From: Bacillus sp. FJAT-14578
GTDB lineage: Bacteria; Bacillota; Bacilli; Bacillales; Bacillaceae_H
Direction of reading: 5' to 3'
Length of the DNA: 64,000 nucleotides
Assembly: GCF_000504165.1 (NCBI RefSeq)
Contig: NZ_AYSE01000001.1
Coordinates: 558,001 to 622,000 of the forward strand
Shown: positions 17,591 to 27,139 of the stretch, one piece after another
How positions within the stretch are numbered: the stretch's first letter is position 1
Layout: each line of letters starts with the position of its first letter
The notes under the pieces: generated by a model
What the model was told of the DNA's origin: nothing
Seen by the model: only the letters and a program-made list of their open reading frames with translations
The model's database searches: none
Program-made: the position numbers and the translations under genes

Positions 17591-18295
17591 CTACACATTT
17601 TGCTCAGAGTGAATAATTGGCTCCAACATAATTTCATCTTTCTTCGCCATTTTCACAACAATATTATCTTCTACGAGCTGGTCTTTTACTCCACCTGCAA
17701 TATTTAAGGCAGGGTACAAAACATCCGGATTACCGATGGCCGTGATGACAAAGGGGGCAGGAAATTGCTTGCCGTCGACAGTAATGACAGGACCATTACA
17801 CGAGATATAAGACTCTTTCGATAAACGCTGGCCGTTAATGGCGACAGCGGATGCACCTGAAATGTACAGCTCATTCACCACTTTAAATACATGGCTTTCA
17901 TGAACGATATAGTTGTTGGCGTTCTCTTCTGTTGGAATGTATGAAGCATCGGCTAACGTGACTTCTACACCTTTTCCCTTTACAGCGATTTTCCCTGTAT
18001 ACATACGCAATTTTTCAACATCTTCAACGAGATTAAACAAGATTTTCTCTTCGTCAGCAAATTCTTCTTCCACTTCCCGAACTTTTTTTTGTTTTTCAAA
18101 TAGTTCTTTTTGCAGTTCGCGGTTGAGTTGTTCCTGTTCAATGAGCATCTTCCGATATTGATATTCGTTTGTCCATTGACGGCTTGAAATTTGATTGGCC
18201 AATTGGCTTTTCGTGAATTGATACGAATAAGAAATCATGAAACCTAAGACGAGAAAAACGAGCGATAGGATGACATATTTACCTCTCAGCCTCAT
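17591..18295 (-). CDS. ylxW: YlxW, DUF881 membrane-anchored protein
   Basis: A 234-residue paralogue of YlxX: membrane anchor (about 6-26), coiled coil (about 40-95) and DUF881 domain with GVEVTLADASYIPT and VVNELYISGASAVAINGQR. The ATG at 18295 has a GGAGGAG site inside the 3' end of divIB, overlapping that gene by 17 bases, so translation is coupled. Function unknown; the conserved position between divIB and sbp suggests an envelope or division role. Confidence 0.88.
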   Translation of the reverse strand: MRLRGKYVILSLVFLVLGFMISYSYQFTKSQLANQISSRQWTNEYQYRKMLIEQEQLNRELQKELFEKQKKVREVEEEFADEEKILFNLVEDVEKLRMYTGKIAVKGKGVEVTLADASYIPTEENANNYIVHESHVFKVVNELYISGASAVAINGQRLSKESYISCNGPVITVDGKQFPAPFVITAIGNPDVLYPALNIAGGVKDQLVEDNIVVKMAKKDEIMLEPIIHSEQNV

Positions 18296-19067
18296 TTTTC
18301 TCCTCCTCTTCCGTTTCCGTACCTTTGTACGATTCAAAATAATAGCCTACCTCTAGGTGAATAACCCCTTGTTGGTCTGGACTCAACTGGTTAGCAATTC
18401 CCGGATAAGCCGTCATTTTCCCTGAAAAGTTCCGAATCGTTGCACTGACTTCCCTTCCATCGTTCATATACAAATTGATATGCAAGGAATCTGATTCTTC
18501 CGGCGTATAGTGAATTTCGGAAATTGAACGAACAATGCTTTTAGGCAGCTTATTCAGTTCTTCGACCATTTCTTGAATGGCTTCGGGCTTGTCCCAATTA
18601 ATAAGAAGCGGAGCGTCGGACGATAAAGGATTTCCTTTTACTGCTTTTAGTACCTTCCCCTTCTCCGTAATGGGTAAATACCTTCCCTTTTCCACTACAT
18701 AAGCAACCCGTTCATATTCTTTGATTTGGATTTCCACCGTATTAGGGATTTTCTTGCTTACAACAGCTTCCTTTACTTCCGGATGCCGCAGGATTTTCTC
18801 TTCAACTTCTTTTCCATCGAAATCCCAATAACCTATATTATTGGACAGCCCGCTCATGGAAACTATTTCTTTTTCTTGTACATGACGGTTCCCGATTACT
18901 TGAATCCTGGCAATATTACTGAGCGATGATTGTGTGTAAATAATCAATAGAATAAGGATGAAAAACAGTGAGATATAAAAAATAAGCCTTCTATTTACTT
19001 TTTGTTTCCTCTGTTCTTTCAACTTCGGTAAGCGGTCTTCCAATAAAATGATTTTTCCTTTTTCCAT
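18279..19067 (-). CDS. divIB: DivIB (FtsQ) cell-division protein
   Basis: Bitopic divisome protein forming the FtsQ/FtsL/FtsB complex that controls septal PBP2B/FtsW. The 262-residue protein has a charged cytoplasmic N-terminus, one membrane segment (about 28-48), a POTRA domain (RIQVIGNRHVQEKEIVSMSG onward) and a charged C-terminal tail. The ATG at 19067 has an AAGGGAT site; the frame is open seven codons upstream. Order murB-divIB-ylxW-ylxX is as in B. subtilis. Confidence 0.94.
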   Translation of the reverse strand: MEKGKIILLEDRLPKLKEQRKQKVNRRLIFYISLFFILILLIIYTQSSLSNIARIQVIGNRHVQEKEIVSMSGLSNNIGYWDFDGKEVEEKILRHPEVKEAVVSKKIPNTVEIQIKEYERVAYVVEKGRYLPITEKGKVLKAVKGNPLSSDAPLLINWDKPEAIQEMVEELNKLPKSIVRSISEIHYTPEESDSLHINLYMNDGREVSATIRNFSGKMTAYPGIANQLSPDQQGVIHLEVGYYFESYKGTETEEEEKNEAER

Positions 19068-19091
19068 AAATCCCTTCACCCTTATCATTCA

Positions 19092-19128
19092 GACGGACAA
19101 ACGGCATTAATATGCCGTTTGTTCGTCA
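19092..19128. repeat. Inverted repeat between murB and divIB
   Basis: GACGGACAAACGGCAT and ATGCCGTTTGTTCGTC form a 16-bp stem with one G-T mismatch position around a four-base loop. No T run on either side, so its role as terminator is uncertain. Confidence 0.5.
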
Positions 19129-19280
19129 TTGACCATGTATTTAGATACGACCATTATAGCATAACAAGTAACATGGCAAAAACAGGCAATGAAAGGATTT
19201 TTTCAAGATTAGGAAATTTTGATCAATCAACATTTCCTTTCCCTTTCGCAATCCCTCCGACCTGATGCTTGAACATCTAT

Positions 19281-20186
19281 CTAACGGCCGACAATTTCGA
19301 CTTCCGTTTGCATATTTACACCGAATTTCTCACGAATCGTTGTTTTTACATGCTCAATTAAATTTAATACATCTGCAGCTGTCGCCTGTCCCGTATTGAC
19401 AATAAAGTTGGCATGCTGATTACTAATTTGCGCGCCTCCAACTGAATATCCCTTCAATCCTGCCTTTTCGATTAAATTTCCGGCATAGTCCGGGAGAGGA
19501 TTACGGAAAATGCTGCCTGCACAAGGATAATTCCATGGCTGTGTCTCGCGGCGATAGTCTTTATTTTTTTGCATGGATGCAACAATCTCGTCCCTCACTC
19601 CAGCTTTCAAATGCAGCGCTGCTTCTACACAAACTCCTGGGCGCTTCGTTTGCAAAATGGAGTGACGATAAGAAAATTCAAGCTCTTCATTTGTGAGCCA
19701 TTCTAATTTTCCATCCTCAAACAAAATAAGGGCTCTTTCTAAAATGGACGACATATCAGACCCGTGTGCCCCTGCATTCATATAGACTGCCCCGCCAACC
19801 GATCCAGGAATGCCGCCGGCAAACTCCAAGCCGGACAACCCTTGCTTACTAAGGACCGTGGCTAGTTTAATCAGCGAGTATCCTCCGCCCACTAAGACCT
19901 TTTCTCCGTTTACTTCTAGATGATCCAGACCGCTTCCAAGCTTTACGACCACTCCTTCAATTCCTTCATCAGACACCAATAAATTAGAGCCGCGACCGAT
20001 GGCACGCCATTTTGCGCCATTAGCCGTGATGATAGCCATCGTCTTCCTCAAGTTGTCAAGGCTGCTCGGCTCGACTAATAAATCAGCTGGTCCTCCAATT
20101 TTCATTGTCGTGTGGTTTGCAAGCGGTTCATTTCTTAACACTTTACCAACACTTGCCTGTAACAATTCCTTCTCTAAAACTTCCAT
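19281..20186 (-). CDS. murB: UDP-N-acetylenolpyruvoylglucosamine reductase
   Basis: FAD/NADPH enzyme that reduces UDP-GlcNAc-enolpyruvate to UDP-MurNAc. The 301-residue type II MurB shows the FAD-binding motif [15 protein letters not shown], the [21 protein letters not shown] segment, YRHS, and CAGSIFRNP with the catalytic serine. It sits between murG and divIB, as in B. subtilis. ATG start; the upstream context is TGGAAGTTTTAGAGAAGG with a GGATG site. Confidence 0.96.
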   Translation of the reverse strand: MEVLEKELLQASVGKVLRNEPLANHTTMKIGGPADLLVEPSSLDNLRKTMAIITANGAKWRAIGRGSNLLVSDEGIEGVVVKLGSGLDHLEVNGEKVLVGGGYSLIKLATVLSKQGLSGLEFAGGIPGSVGGAVYMNAGAHGSDMSSILERALILFEDGKLEWLTNEELEFSYRHSILQTKRPGVCVEAALHLKAGVRDEIVASMQKNKDYRRETQPWNYPCAGSIFRNPLPDYAGNLIEKAGLKGYSVGGAQISNQHANFIVNTGQATAADVLNLIEHVKTTIREKFGVNMQTEVEIVGR

Positions 20187-20266
20187 GACATCCTCCTACA
20201 TGTTCGTACGTTATTCTTGATGTTGTTTCTTTATCATATGAACCGAAGCCCAGCTTAGGCACTACT

Positions 20267-21358
20267 TTATTTCACTAAGTCAATCATTACTTTATATAAA
20301 CGATTAGCTGCATCTGGAATTCCTAAACGTTTCGATGCCTGCTTCATTTCTTGCAATAATTGTGAATTCGTCAAAATACGATCGATGTTATGTAATAGCT
20401 CTTCCCCATTCAATTCCTGCTCTAAACATAGGATAGCTGCATCTTTATCACTCAGCGCTCGAGCATTTTTTTCCTGATGGTTATTCGTGACATACGGGCT
20501 TGGAATTAAAATGCTTGGAAGACCAAGCGCCGTAATTTCCGCAAGGGTTGTCGCTCCGGCTCGAGCTACAATTAAATCAACACCTGCCAACACTTCGGGC
20601 ATGTTGTGGACGAAAGGTTTAATGATAACATTTTCAGGATTTCCAACCTTTCGGACCTCCTCCAACACTTTATCATAATGTACGTCCCCTGTGATATATA
20701 AAAACTCATAATCTTTCCCGCCAACTTTTTCCAATATTTCCAAAAAGGCTTCATTGATCGGCTTAGCTCCCCGGCTGCCTCCCACAATGAGTACTGCCTT
20801 TTTCCCTTTCGTCAAGCCAACCGATTCTTTTCCTCTGCTTCCATCTTGATTAAGAACTTCAGATGCTCTCGGGTTACCCGTTAAGACGACCTTTTCCTCT
20901 GGAAAATAGGCAGCTGCCTGCTCAAAACAAATGGCAACCTTATCAACATATTTACTTAAAAATTTATTGGTCAAACCCGGAACACTGTTTTGCTCATGGA
21001 TGATGGTAGGAATTTTCATTTTATGGGCCGCATACACAACAGGTCCACATACATATCCTCCCGTTCCAATCACTACATCGGGCTTAAAATCACGGATATA
21101 TTGTTTGCTCATTTGGACTGCTTTTAAAAAGTTGATAACGGTCCTAACGTTATCCATGGAAAGCTTACGCTTAAATCCGGAAATTTCAACCGACCTAAAT
21201 GGGATATCCGCTCTTTTGACGATTGTACTTTCCAACCCTTTTTCTGTACCGACATATAAAAATTCTACTTCTCTATGATACTTTTTAATTTCATTAATAA
21301 GCGCAAGGGCTGGATAAATATGTCCCCCTGTACCGCCGCCGCTTACTAAAACTTTCAT
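20267..21358 (-). CDS. murG: MurG, lipid II synthase (GlcNAc transferase)
   Basis: Transfers GlcNAc from UDP-GlcNAc to lipid I on the inner face of the membrane, giving lipid II. The 363-residue GT28 enzyme has the glycine-rich N-terminal loop [15 protein letters not shown], the membrane-associated [10 protein letters not shown] region and the donor-binding [19 protein letters not shown] with NHQEKNA. I start at the ATG at 21358 (GAGGTGG seven bases upstream); a directly preceding ATG at 21361 is also possible. It is followed by murB. Confidence 0.96.
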   Translation of the reverse strand: MKVLVSGGGTGGHIYPALALINEIKKYHREVEFLYVGTEKGLESTIVKRADIPFRSVEISGFKRKLSMDNVRTVINFLKAVQMSKQYIRDFKPDVVIGTGGYVCGPVVYAAHKMKIPTIIHEQNSVPGLTNKFLSKYVDKVAICFEQAAAYFPEEKVVLTGNPRASEVLNQDGSRGKESVGLTKGKKAVLIVGGSRGAKPINEAFLEILEKVGGKDYEFLYITGDVHYDKVLEEVRKVGNPENVIIKPFVHNMPEVLAGVDLIVARAGATTLAEITALGLPSILIPSPYVTNNHQEKNARALSDKDAAILCLEQELNGEELLHNIDRILTNSQLLQEMKQASKRLGIPDAANRLYKVMIDLVK

Positions 21359-21455
21359 CATGCTCCACCTCGTTCAATTCGACTTCTCACATCATATCAC
21401 AAATACATATTCATTCAATCATCTTTAAGTTACATTTTGTTTACATTTAAATCCC

Positions 21456-21599
21456 TGTTCAAAAAGGAGGACAAAAAGAGCCGAGAAGTTCGAGGAGTGA
21501 TAGTCTCGAGGACCAAAGCGTATGCAGTTAATACGTGAGGACCGGAGAGACAGAACGACAAAGAAATTCGACAGCTATTTTTCCCGGACTTTTTGAACA
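21456..21599. repeat. Interspersed repeat, family A copy 2
   Basis: Perfect 11-bp terminal inverted repeat TGTTCAAAAAG / CTTTTTGAACA. Reverse orientation to the copy at 7451: GGAGGACAAAAAGAGCCGAG leads and TTTTTCCCGGACTT ends. Non-coding. Confidence 0.85.
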
Positions 21600-21607
21600 A
21601 CCTCTAT

Positions 21608-21657
21608 AAAGAGGATATCCCGGCCGTCAAAAAGCAGACGGCCGGGACATCCTCTTT
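21608..21657 (-). terminator. Long hairpin downstream of spoVE
   Basis: A 21-bp stem with one mismatch (arms 21608-21628 and 21637-21657), GC-rich in the middle. On the minus strand it is followed by CTCTTTATAG, a weak T tract, so termination after spoVE is likely but not certain. Confidence 0.6.
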
Positions 21658-21780
21658 AAAAGACCCTTTTAAATGAATTTATTCAGGTCATGAAATTTTA
21701 ATGACAAGGCCCTTTTAGATCACTTTCCCAAGAGGTTCTGACAACCTCTTTTATCCCTTTTATTATACATGCCTTATCCA

Positions 21781-22881
21781 TTAATAGCGAGCATATCTGC
21801 TAACATTCAATAATACCCCGACACCTGCCAGCATAAGGGTTAAAGAGGATCCGCCGTAGCTGAGAAACGGAAGCGTGATTCCCGTAACCGGCATAAGACC
21901 CGTAACAACCCCGATATTGATCATCACTTGAATAGCGATCATGGAAATGATTCCAATCGCCAAAAAGCTTCCATATAAATCAGGGGCTCCAAGGGCAATC
22001 CTCACCCCTCTCCAAAGCAATAAGCCAAACAGCAGCAAAACGAGAGATCCCCCAATAAAGCCCAGCTCTTCTGCCAAAATGGCAAAAATGAAATCCGTCT
22101 GCGGCTCGGGCAAATAAAAGAACTTTTGCCGGCTTTGCCCCAAACCCAGTCCCAATAAACCGCCTGGCCCGATTGCGTACAGGGATTGAATGATTTGAAA
22201 CCCGCTGCCCAAAGGATCTTCCCACGGATTTAAAAACGAGGTAATTCGCTTAATACGATATGGGGCGGATAATACAAGGGCAACAAATCCCGCCACCCCT
22301 GCCACTCCAAACCACATAAAATGACTGACGCGGGCTCCCGCCACAAAAATCATGACCACACACGTTCCAACCATCACCGTTCCCGTCCCTAAATCCGGTT
22401 GCAGCATAATAATTCCAAATGCTAGAAAGACAATGGCTAACGATGGCATAAGACCTTGCTTAAAGGAAGTGATTTTCTTCTGATTCTCAGACAAAAATTT
22501 AGCAAGGAATGCAATCATGGCAAATTTCATGAATTCTGACGGCTGGATGGAAAAAGCGCCGACTCCAATCCAGCTTTGGGATCCGTTTCGGACAAGCCCT
22601 ACTCCAGGGATCAACACGAGAACAAGCAACACAAAACAAACAATGAGAATGGCCTTCGCCCATGTTCTCCATGTCCAATAATCGATATTCATGATAACAA
22701 ACATCGCAATAATCCCGAGCCCTGCAAATAACATTTGTCGTTTGGCAAAGAAAAACGAATCGTCAAACTTATATGTAGCCCATACCGCACTTGCGCTGTA
22801 AACCATAATAAGGCCTATAGTGAGCAACGAAAGAGTGAGCAATACAAGGATAAAATCGGGAGCAGACCTTTTTGTCGACAA
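21781..22881 (-). CDS. spoVE: SpoVE, SEDS-family peptidoglycan polymerase for spore cortex
   Basis: FtsW/RodA/SpoVE-family glycosyltransferase; SpoVE acts with SpoVD to make cortex peptidoglycan. The 366-residue protein has about ten transmembrane segments and SEDS motifs YSASAV, GSQSWIGVGAFSIQPSEFMK, LQPDLGTGTV and the conserved C-terminal GITLPFLSYGGSS. The start is a TTG with GAGGTGG upstream. Its place between murD and murG, with spoVD close by, favours SpoVE over FtsW, although the families are very similar. Confidence 0.93.
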   Translation of the reverse strand: MSTKRSAPDFILVLLTLSLLTIGLIMVYSASAVWATYKFDDSFFFAKRQMLFAGLGIIAMFVIMNIDYWTWRTWAKAILIVCFVLLVLVLIPGVGLVRNGSQSWIGVGAFSIQPSEFMKFAMIAFLAKFLSENQKKITSFKQGLMPSLAIVFLAFGIIMLQPDLGTGTVMVGTCVVMIFVAGARVSHFMWFGVAGVAGFVALVLSAPYRIKRITSFLNPWEDPLGSGFQIIQSLYAIGPGGLLGLGLGQSRQKFFYLPEPQTDFIFAILAEELGFIGGSLVLLLFGLLLWRGVRIALGAPDLYGSFLAIGIISMIAIQVMINIGVVTGLMPVTGITLPFLSYGGSSLTLMLAGVGVLLNVSRYARY

Positions 22882-23012
22882 TGTGATCCACCTCTAGCTT
22901 CTATAAATTAGGGTGTTTGAAAAAAGAGTTAGAAAAAGAATGACACATATGCTGAACGTAAAATGTGCAAACTCTTTATCTAACTCTTCTCCTCGTTCAA
23001 ACAGACAAGCCC

Positions 23013-24362
23013 TTACTTAAGCTTATGCACCGCTTGAATAAACATGTCACCACGTTCTTCAAAAGTTTTGAATTGATCCCAACTCGCGCAGGCCGGCGAT
23101 AACAAAATGACATCTCCGGCTTCGGATAATTCATGCGCTGCAGGAACTGCCTGTTCAACATTATCGACACGTTTAACGAATTGTATTCCCGCTTCCGCTG
23201 CAGCTTTTTCAATTTTCTCTGCAGTTTGTCCAAAGGTAATAACCGCTTTGACACCTTTAAGAGATGGTATCAAATCATCAAATTCATTACCGCGATCCAA
23301 TCCGCCTGCAAGCAAAATAAGCGGCTGAGGAAAAGCGGAAAGCGCTACTTTCGTGGCGAGTATATTCGTTGCTTTCGAGTCATTATAAAATTTTCGACCG
23401 TTCACTTCTCCAACAAATTGCACACGGTGCTTTACACCCGTGAAGGTAGTCAGCACTTTATGAATCGCTTCGTTTGAAGCACCATATAATTTTACAATCG
23501 CAATAGCCGCTAGAATATTTTCTAAATTATGCTTGCCCGGCAGGACGATTTCTTCTACCTTCATGATAGGCTCATTATTGAAACATACATGATCGTTTTT
23601 TACGCACGCTCCTACCGATAACGGCTTGGTGGATGAAAACGGAATGATGGTTCCTTTGTATTGTCCCGCCAGTTTCATCACGAGTTCATCGTCTGCGTTG
23701 ACGACCGCATAATCATCTTCTGTTTGATTTTTGAAGATATTCGCCTTGGCTTTTGCATACTCTTCTTTTGTTCCATGGTAATCTAAATGCGCTTCAAAAA
23801 GATTCAACAATGCTGCAATTTTAGGCTGAAACGATTCGATTCCCATTAACTGAAAGGAAGACAACTCCGTTACGATCACTTGATCAGCTTCTGCCGATTG
23901 GGCAACTTCACAAGCAACCGTTCCAATATTACCTGCAATTAATGGATTCTTACGGCTTTCCTCCAGCATTTTAAAGACAAGGGTAGTTGTCGTCGTTTTC
24001 CCGTTACTTCCGGTAATACCGACAAACGGCGCTTTACTGATTTGGTAAGCAAGCTCCACTTCCGTTATAATGGGCAACCCTCGTTTAGCGGCTGCCGCCA
24101 ATAATGGATTCGAATACGGAATCCCGGGATTTTTGATGATGACATGAATGCCTTCCAGCAATTCCAACGGGTGACTTCCGCACACGACTTTGATGCCAAT
24201 CTTTTCCAATTCCCTCGCCGCTTCATTTTCTTCATAAGGCTTTTGATCGTTCACGACTACGTTTGCTCCCAATTCGTGAACAAGCTTTGCGGCAGCCGAA
24301 CCGCTTTTGGCCAACCCTAAAATCAATACATTTTTATTTTGGTAACTGTTTGCTGTTTTCAA
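23013..24362 (-). CDS. murD: UDP-MurNAc-L-alanine--D-glutamate ligase
   Basis: Adds D-glutamate to UDP-MurNAc-L-Ala. The 449-residue Mur ligase has the nucleotide loop [14 protein letters not shown] (about residue 114), the LSSFQL and [12 protein letters not shown] metal/substrate segments and the C-terminal [19 protein letters not shown] start immediately follows the mraY stop codon (24363 and 24362 adjacent), so the two are translationally linked. Confidence 0.97.
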   Translation of the reverse strand: MKTANSYQNKNVLILGLAKSGSAAAKLVHELGANVVVNDQKPYEENEAARELEKIGIKVVCGSHPLELLEGIHVIIKNPGIPYSNPLLAAAAKRGLPIITEVELAYQISKAPFVGITGSNGKTTTTTLVFKMLEESRKNPLIAGNIGTVACEVAQSAEADQVIVTELSSFQLMGIESFQPKIAALLNLFEAHLDYHGTKEEYAKAKANIFKNQTEDDYAVVNADDELVMKLAGQYKGTIIPFSSTKPLSVGACVKNDHVCFNNEPIMKVEEIVLPGKHNLENILAAIAIVKLYGASNEAIHKVLTTFTGVKHRVQFVGEVNGRKFYNDSKATNILATKVALSAFPQPLILLAGGLDRGNEFDDLIPSLKGVKAVITFGQTAEKIEKAAAEAGIQFVKRVDNVEQAVPAAHELSEAGDVILLSPACASWDQFKTFEERGDMFIQAVHKLK

Positions 24363-25337
24363 TTAGATCCACACCTCGACATAAATTCCAAGCATCGCAA
24401 ATAATAATCCTACTGCCCAAAACGTAACGACCACTCGCCATTCAGACCAGCCGCTCAACTCATAATGATGGTGAAGCGGACTCATTTTAAACACGCGTTT
24501 TCCCGTTGTTTTAAACGAAATGACTTGGATGATAACGGATAATGTCTCAATAACGAAGACACCGCCAATTAAAATAAGTAAAATTTCAAGTTTCATTAAA
24601 ACCGCGATTGTAGCAATGGCACCGCCCAAGGCAAGGGAACCGGTGTCTCCCATAAAGACTTTTGCCGGATGGGCATTAAACACTAAAAACCCTAATACCG
24701 CACCAACAACTGCGACTGAAAAAATGGCGACATCAAATTGCGAATAATTCCATGCCAACACGGCAAATGCCCCAAATGCGACTGCACTCGTCCCCGAAAC
24801 GAGTCCGTCCAATCCATCCGTCAAATTGACGGCGTTGGAAAACCCTACCAGCCAAATAATCAAAAAGATAACATAGGACCAACCTAGGTCAAAAGAATAG
24901 TCCGTTCCAGGAATAGAAACAACTGTCGAAAACTCATGTTGCTGTGCTACTAAATAAAAAATAATGGAAATGAGTACTTGCCCGAGAAATTTTTGTTTTG
25001 ATGTTAAACCTAAGTTTCGCTTCAAAACCACTTTAATAAAATCATCCAAAAATCCCAATAAACCAAAACCAAGAGTCACAAATAATAAAAGATATGTTTC
25101 AATGGTCGGTTCCAGATACTTATTCGTCATCACCAGTGTAGTGACGATGATGGAAAGGAGAATCATGATTCCTCCCATTGTCGGTGTTCCCGATTTCTTC
25201 TGATGGGATTTCGGGCCTTCCTCTCGAATGCTTTGACCGAACTTCAATCTTCTTAAGAAGGGAATAAAAATAGGTGAAAGCAAGACAGATATCAGAAACG
25301 CCAACGCCATCGTAAATAAAATCACTTGCTCTAGCAT
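24363..25337 (-). CDS. mraY: Phospho-N-acetylmuramoyl-pentapeptide transferase
   Basis: Integral membrane enzyme that links UDP-MurNAc-pentapeptide to undecaprenyl phosphate, forming lipid I. The 324-residue protein has about ten membrane segments and the family motifs KSGTPTMGG, the aspartate pair [19 protein letters not shown] and [10 protein letters not shown], plus the histidine motif [14 protein letters not shown]. Between murE and murD, as usual for Gram-positive dcw clusters. Confidence 0.97.
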   Translation of the reverse strand: MLEQVILFTMALAFLISVLLSPIFIPFLRRLKFGQSIREEGPKSHQKKSGTPTMGGIMILLSIIVTTLVMTNKYLEPTIETYLLLFVTLGFGLLGFLDDFIKVVLKRNLGLTSKQKFLGQVLISIIFYLVAQQHEFSTVVSIPGTDYSFDLGWSYVIFLIIWLVGFSNAVNLTDGLDGLVSGTSAVAFGAFAVLAWNYSQFDVAIFSVAVVGAVLGFLVFNAHPAKVFMGDTGSLALGGAIATIAVLMKLEILLILIGGVFVIETLSVIIQVISFKTTGKRVFKMSPLHHHYELSGWSEWRVVVTFWAVGLLFAMLGIYVEVWI

Positions 25338-25410
25338 ACTATTCCCTCCTTTCGGCCTTTGTTAAAAGTATCCTCCATATAAAGGGGAATAAACTGTCTG
25401 TTTGTATGCA

Positions 25411-26877
25411 TTACGAATTACGCTCCCTAATTAAATTACGTGCTGTTTCACGATCATCAAAATCCAGCACTTCACTTCCAATAATCTGATATGTTTCGTG
25501 ACCCTTTCCGGCAATTAGAATGACATCATCCACTTTCGCTTCTTTCACGGCATATGCAATGGCTTCTTTCCGGTCAACAATGGAAAGGTAATTGGACATC
25601 TTTAAACCTTTCGTCATATCTTCTAAGATCTGATTTGGATCTTCGCTGCGCGGATTATCGGATGTAAAGATGGCAGTCGTGCTGTACGCTGCCGCAATTT
25701 GGGCCATAATAGGCCGTTTTGTGCGGTCACGGTCTCCGCCGCACCCAACAATAACATATATATTTCCTTTTGCGAATTGTTTAACCGTTTTTAAGACATT
25801 TTCCAAACTATCCGGCGTATGGGCATAATCAACGATAAGCGTAAAATCCTGTCCTTCATCTACAACTTCAAAACGGCCGGCAACTCCTTCAATTTGTGCC
25901 ATTTCTTCCACGATGAGCGAAAGAGGGATATCAGAAACTAAACATGCGGCAGTAGCGGCTAGTACATTATATACACTGAACTTCCCAATTAGTTTCATTT
26001 TTACTTTTTTCGTTTCATTTGGAGTCACCAAGTCAAAAGTCGTACCTGAATTCGTCATCGTAATGTTCTTTGCCATAACATCACTTTCTTGATCAATTCC
26101 ATATGTAATGACTGTTGCCGCCGTATTTTTGATGAATTCCGGTGCAGCAGCGTCGTCGGAATTTAACACGGCAAATTTCGGTTTTTGATGATGGTAGCTG
26201 TTGCCAAGCTGAGCGAACAGCAGACCTTTTGCTCTGCGATAATCTTCCATTGTGTGATGATAATCCAGATGATCTTGAGTTAGATTTGTAAAGACAGCAA
26301 CATCAAAATCACAGCCATGAACCCTTCCTAAATCAAGAGCATGAGAAGATACTTCCATTACAGCCGTATCCACTTTTGCTTCTACCATTTGATGAAAGGT
26401 TTTTTGCAATGTCAGCGATTCCGGCGTTGTATTTTTCACATCAAATGTCTGGTCTCCGATACGGATTTGAATGGTTCCAATCAAACCCGTCTTCTGGTTT
26501 GCTGCCTGGAATACTTTTTCCATTAAATGTGTCGTGGTCGTTTTTCCATTTGTTCCTGTTACCCCAATCAAGTGCATCTTATGAGTAGGTTGGCCATAAA
26601 AAGCATCAGCTAATACTGCCATGGCTCTTTTTGTGTCTTTAACAAGAATAACGGGAACTTCCAGCGAAAGCGGTTTTTGAGACAAAACGGCAACCGCCCC
26701 TTTTTCAACGGCGGTTCCGGCAAAATCATGTCCATCCACCGTATATCCCTCAACACAGATAAAAAGAGACCCCGGTTTGACTTCACGTGAATCCATCTCA
26801 ATAGAGCTAATGGACACACTTTCTTTCGGAATTGCCGTGAAATCGTGCAAATAAGATAATAATGTTTGTAATTCCAT
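25411..26877 (-). CDS. murE: UDP-MurNAc-tripeptide synthetase, meso-diaminopimelate-adding
   Basis: Adds the third residue of the stem peptide. The 488-residue Mur ligase has the P-loop [16 protein letters not shown] (about residue 107) and [10 protein letters not shown], whose DNPR motif marks meso-diaminopimelate specificity rather than lysine. This implies an mDAP cell wall, as in Bacillus. Downstream of spoVD across a 262-base structured gap and 73 bases before mraY. Confidence 0.97.
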   Translation of the reverse strand: MELQTLLSYLHDFTAIPKESVSISSIEMDSREVKPGSLFICVEGYTVDGHDFAGTAVEKGAVAVLSQKPLSLEVPVILVKDTKRAMAVLADAFYGQPTHKMHLIGVTGTNGKTTTTHLMEKVFQAANQKTGLIGTIQIRIGDQTFDVKNTTPESLTLQKTFHQMVEAKVDTAVMEVSSHALDLGRVHGCDFDVAVFTNLTQDHLDYHHTMEDYRRAKGLLFAQLGNSYHHQKPKFAVLNSDDAAAPEFIKNTAATVITYGIDQESDVMAKNITMTNSGTTFDLVTPNETKKVKMKLIGKFSVYNVLAATAACLVSDIPLSLIVEEMAQIEGVAGRFEVVDEGQDFTLIVDYAHTPDSLENVLKTVKQFAKGNIYVIVGCGGDRDRTKRPIMAQIAAAYSTTAIFTSDNPRSEDPNQILEDMTKGLKMSNYLSIVDRKEAIAYAVKEAKVDDVILIAGKGHETYQIIGSEVLDFDDRETARNLIRERNS

Positions 26878-26925
26878 ATTTAAATCGATCCTCTCTCATT
26901 CACTATATCCAAACTCCATTTTACA

Positions 26926-26958
26926 GAAAAAGAAGCCACGGGGGAATTCCCCCAAGGC
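26926..26958 (-). terminator. Probable terminator after spoVD
   Basis: Palindromic core GGGGGAATTCCCCC (26940-26953) flanked by GCC/GGC, followed on the minus strand by TTCTTTTTCTG. It would separate spoVD from murE, giving murE its own transcription or partial read-through. Confidence 0.65.
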
Positions 26959-27139
26959 TTTATCCCGCTATAACAGGCGGTAAGACCCACTTTCCCAAGC
27001 GGGACCCCTCCCATCAGAGCCCGGTTAACTCAGCTAACACTTCATATTAAAGCAACATTCGAGTTACGGCAAGGGCACTTTCGTCCTGTAAGAAGCGCCC
27101 CTCCCTATTCATCAAAGTCTTTGCTTTATTATTCTCTGG
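26959..27139. other. Structured non-coding gap between murE and spoVD
   Basis: TCCCGCT (26963-26969) pairs with AGCGGGA (26998-27004), enclosing GGCGGTAAGACCC; further GC-rich runs follow to 27030, unlike the AT-rich flanks. No open reading frame, no tRNA or rRNA similarity that I recognise. It could be a remnant of a mobile hairpin element or a transcript with a role; unknown. Confidence 0.4.

Larger units (their letters stand above)
21359..21780. other. Gap between spoVE and murG
   Basis: Holds the family A repeat (21456-21599), a long hairpin (21608-21657) and a shorter one, AAGAGGTT/AACCTCTT (21731-21751). No gene. The stop-to-start distance means murG probably has its own promoter, but I could not choose one. 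Confidence 0.6.
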
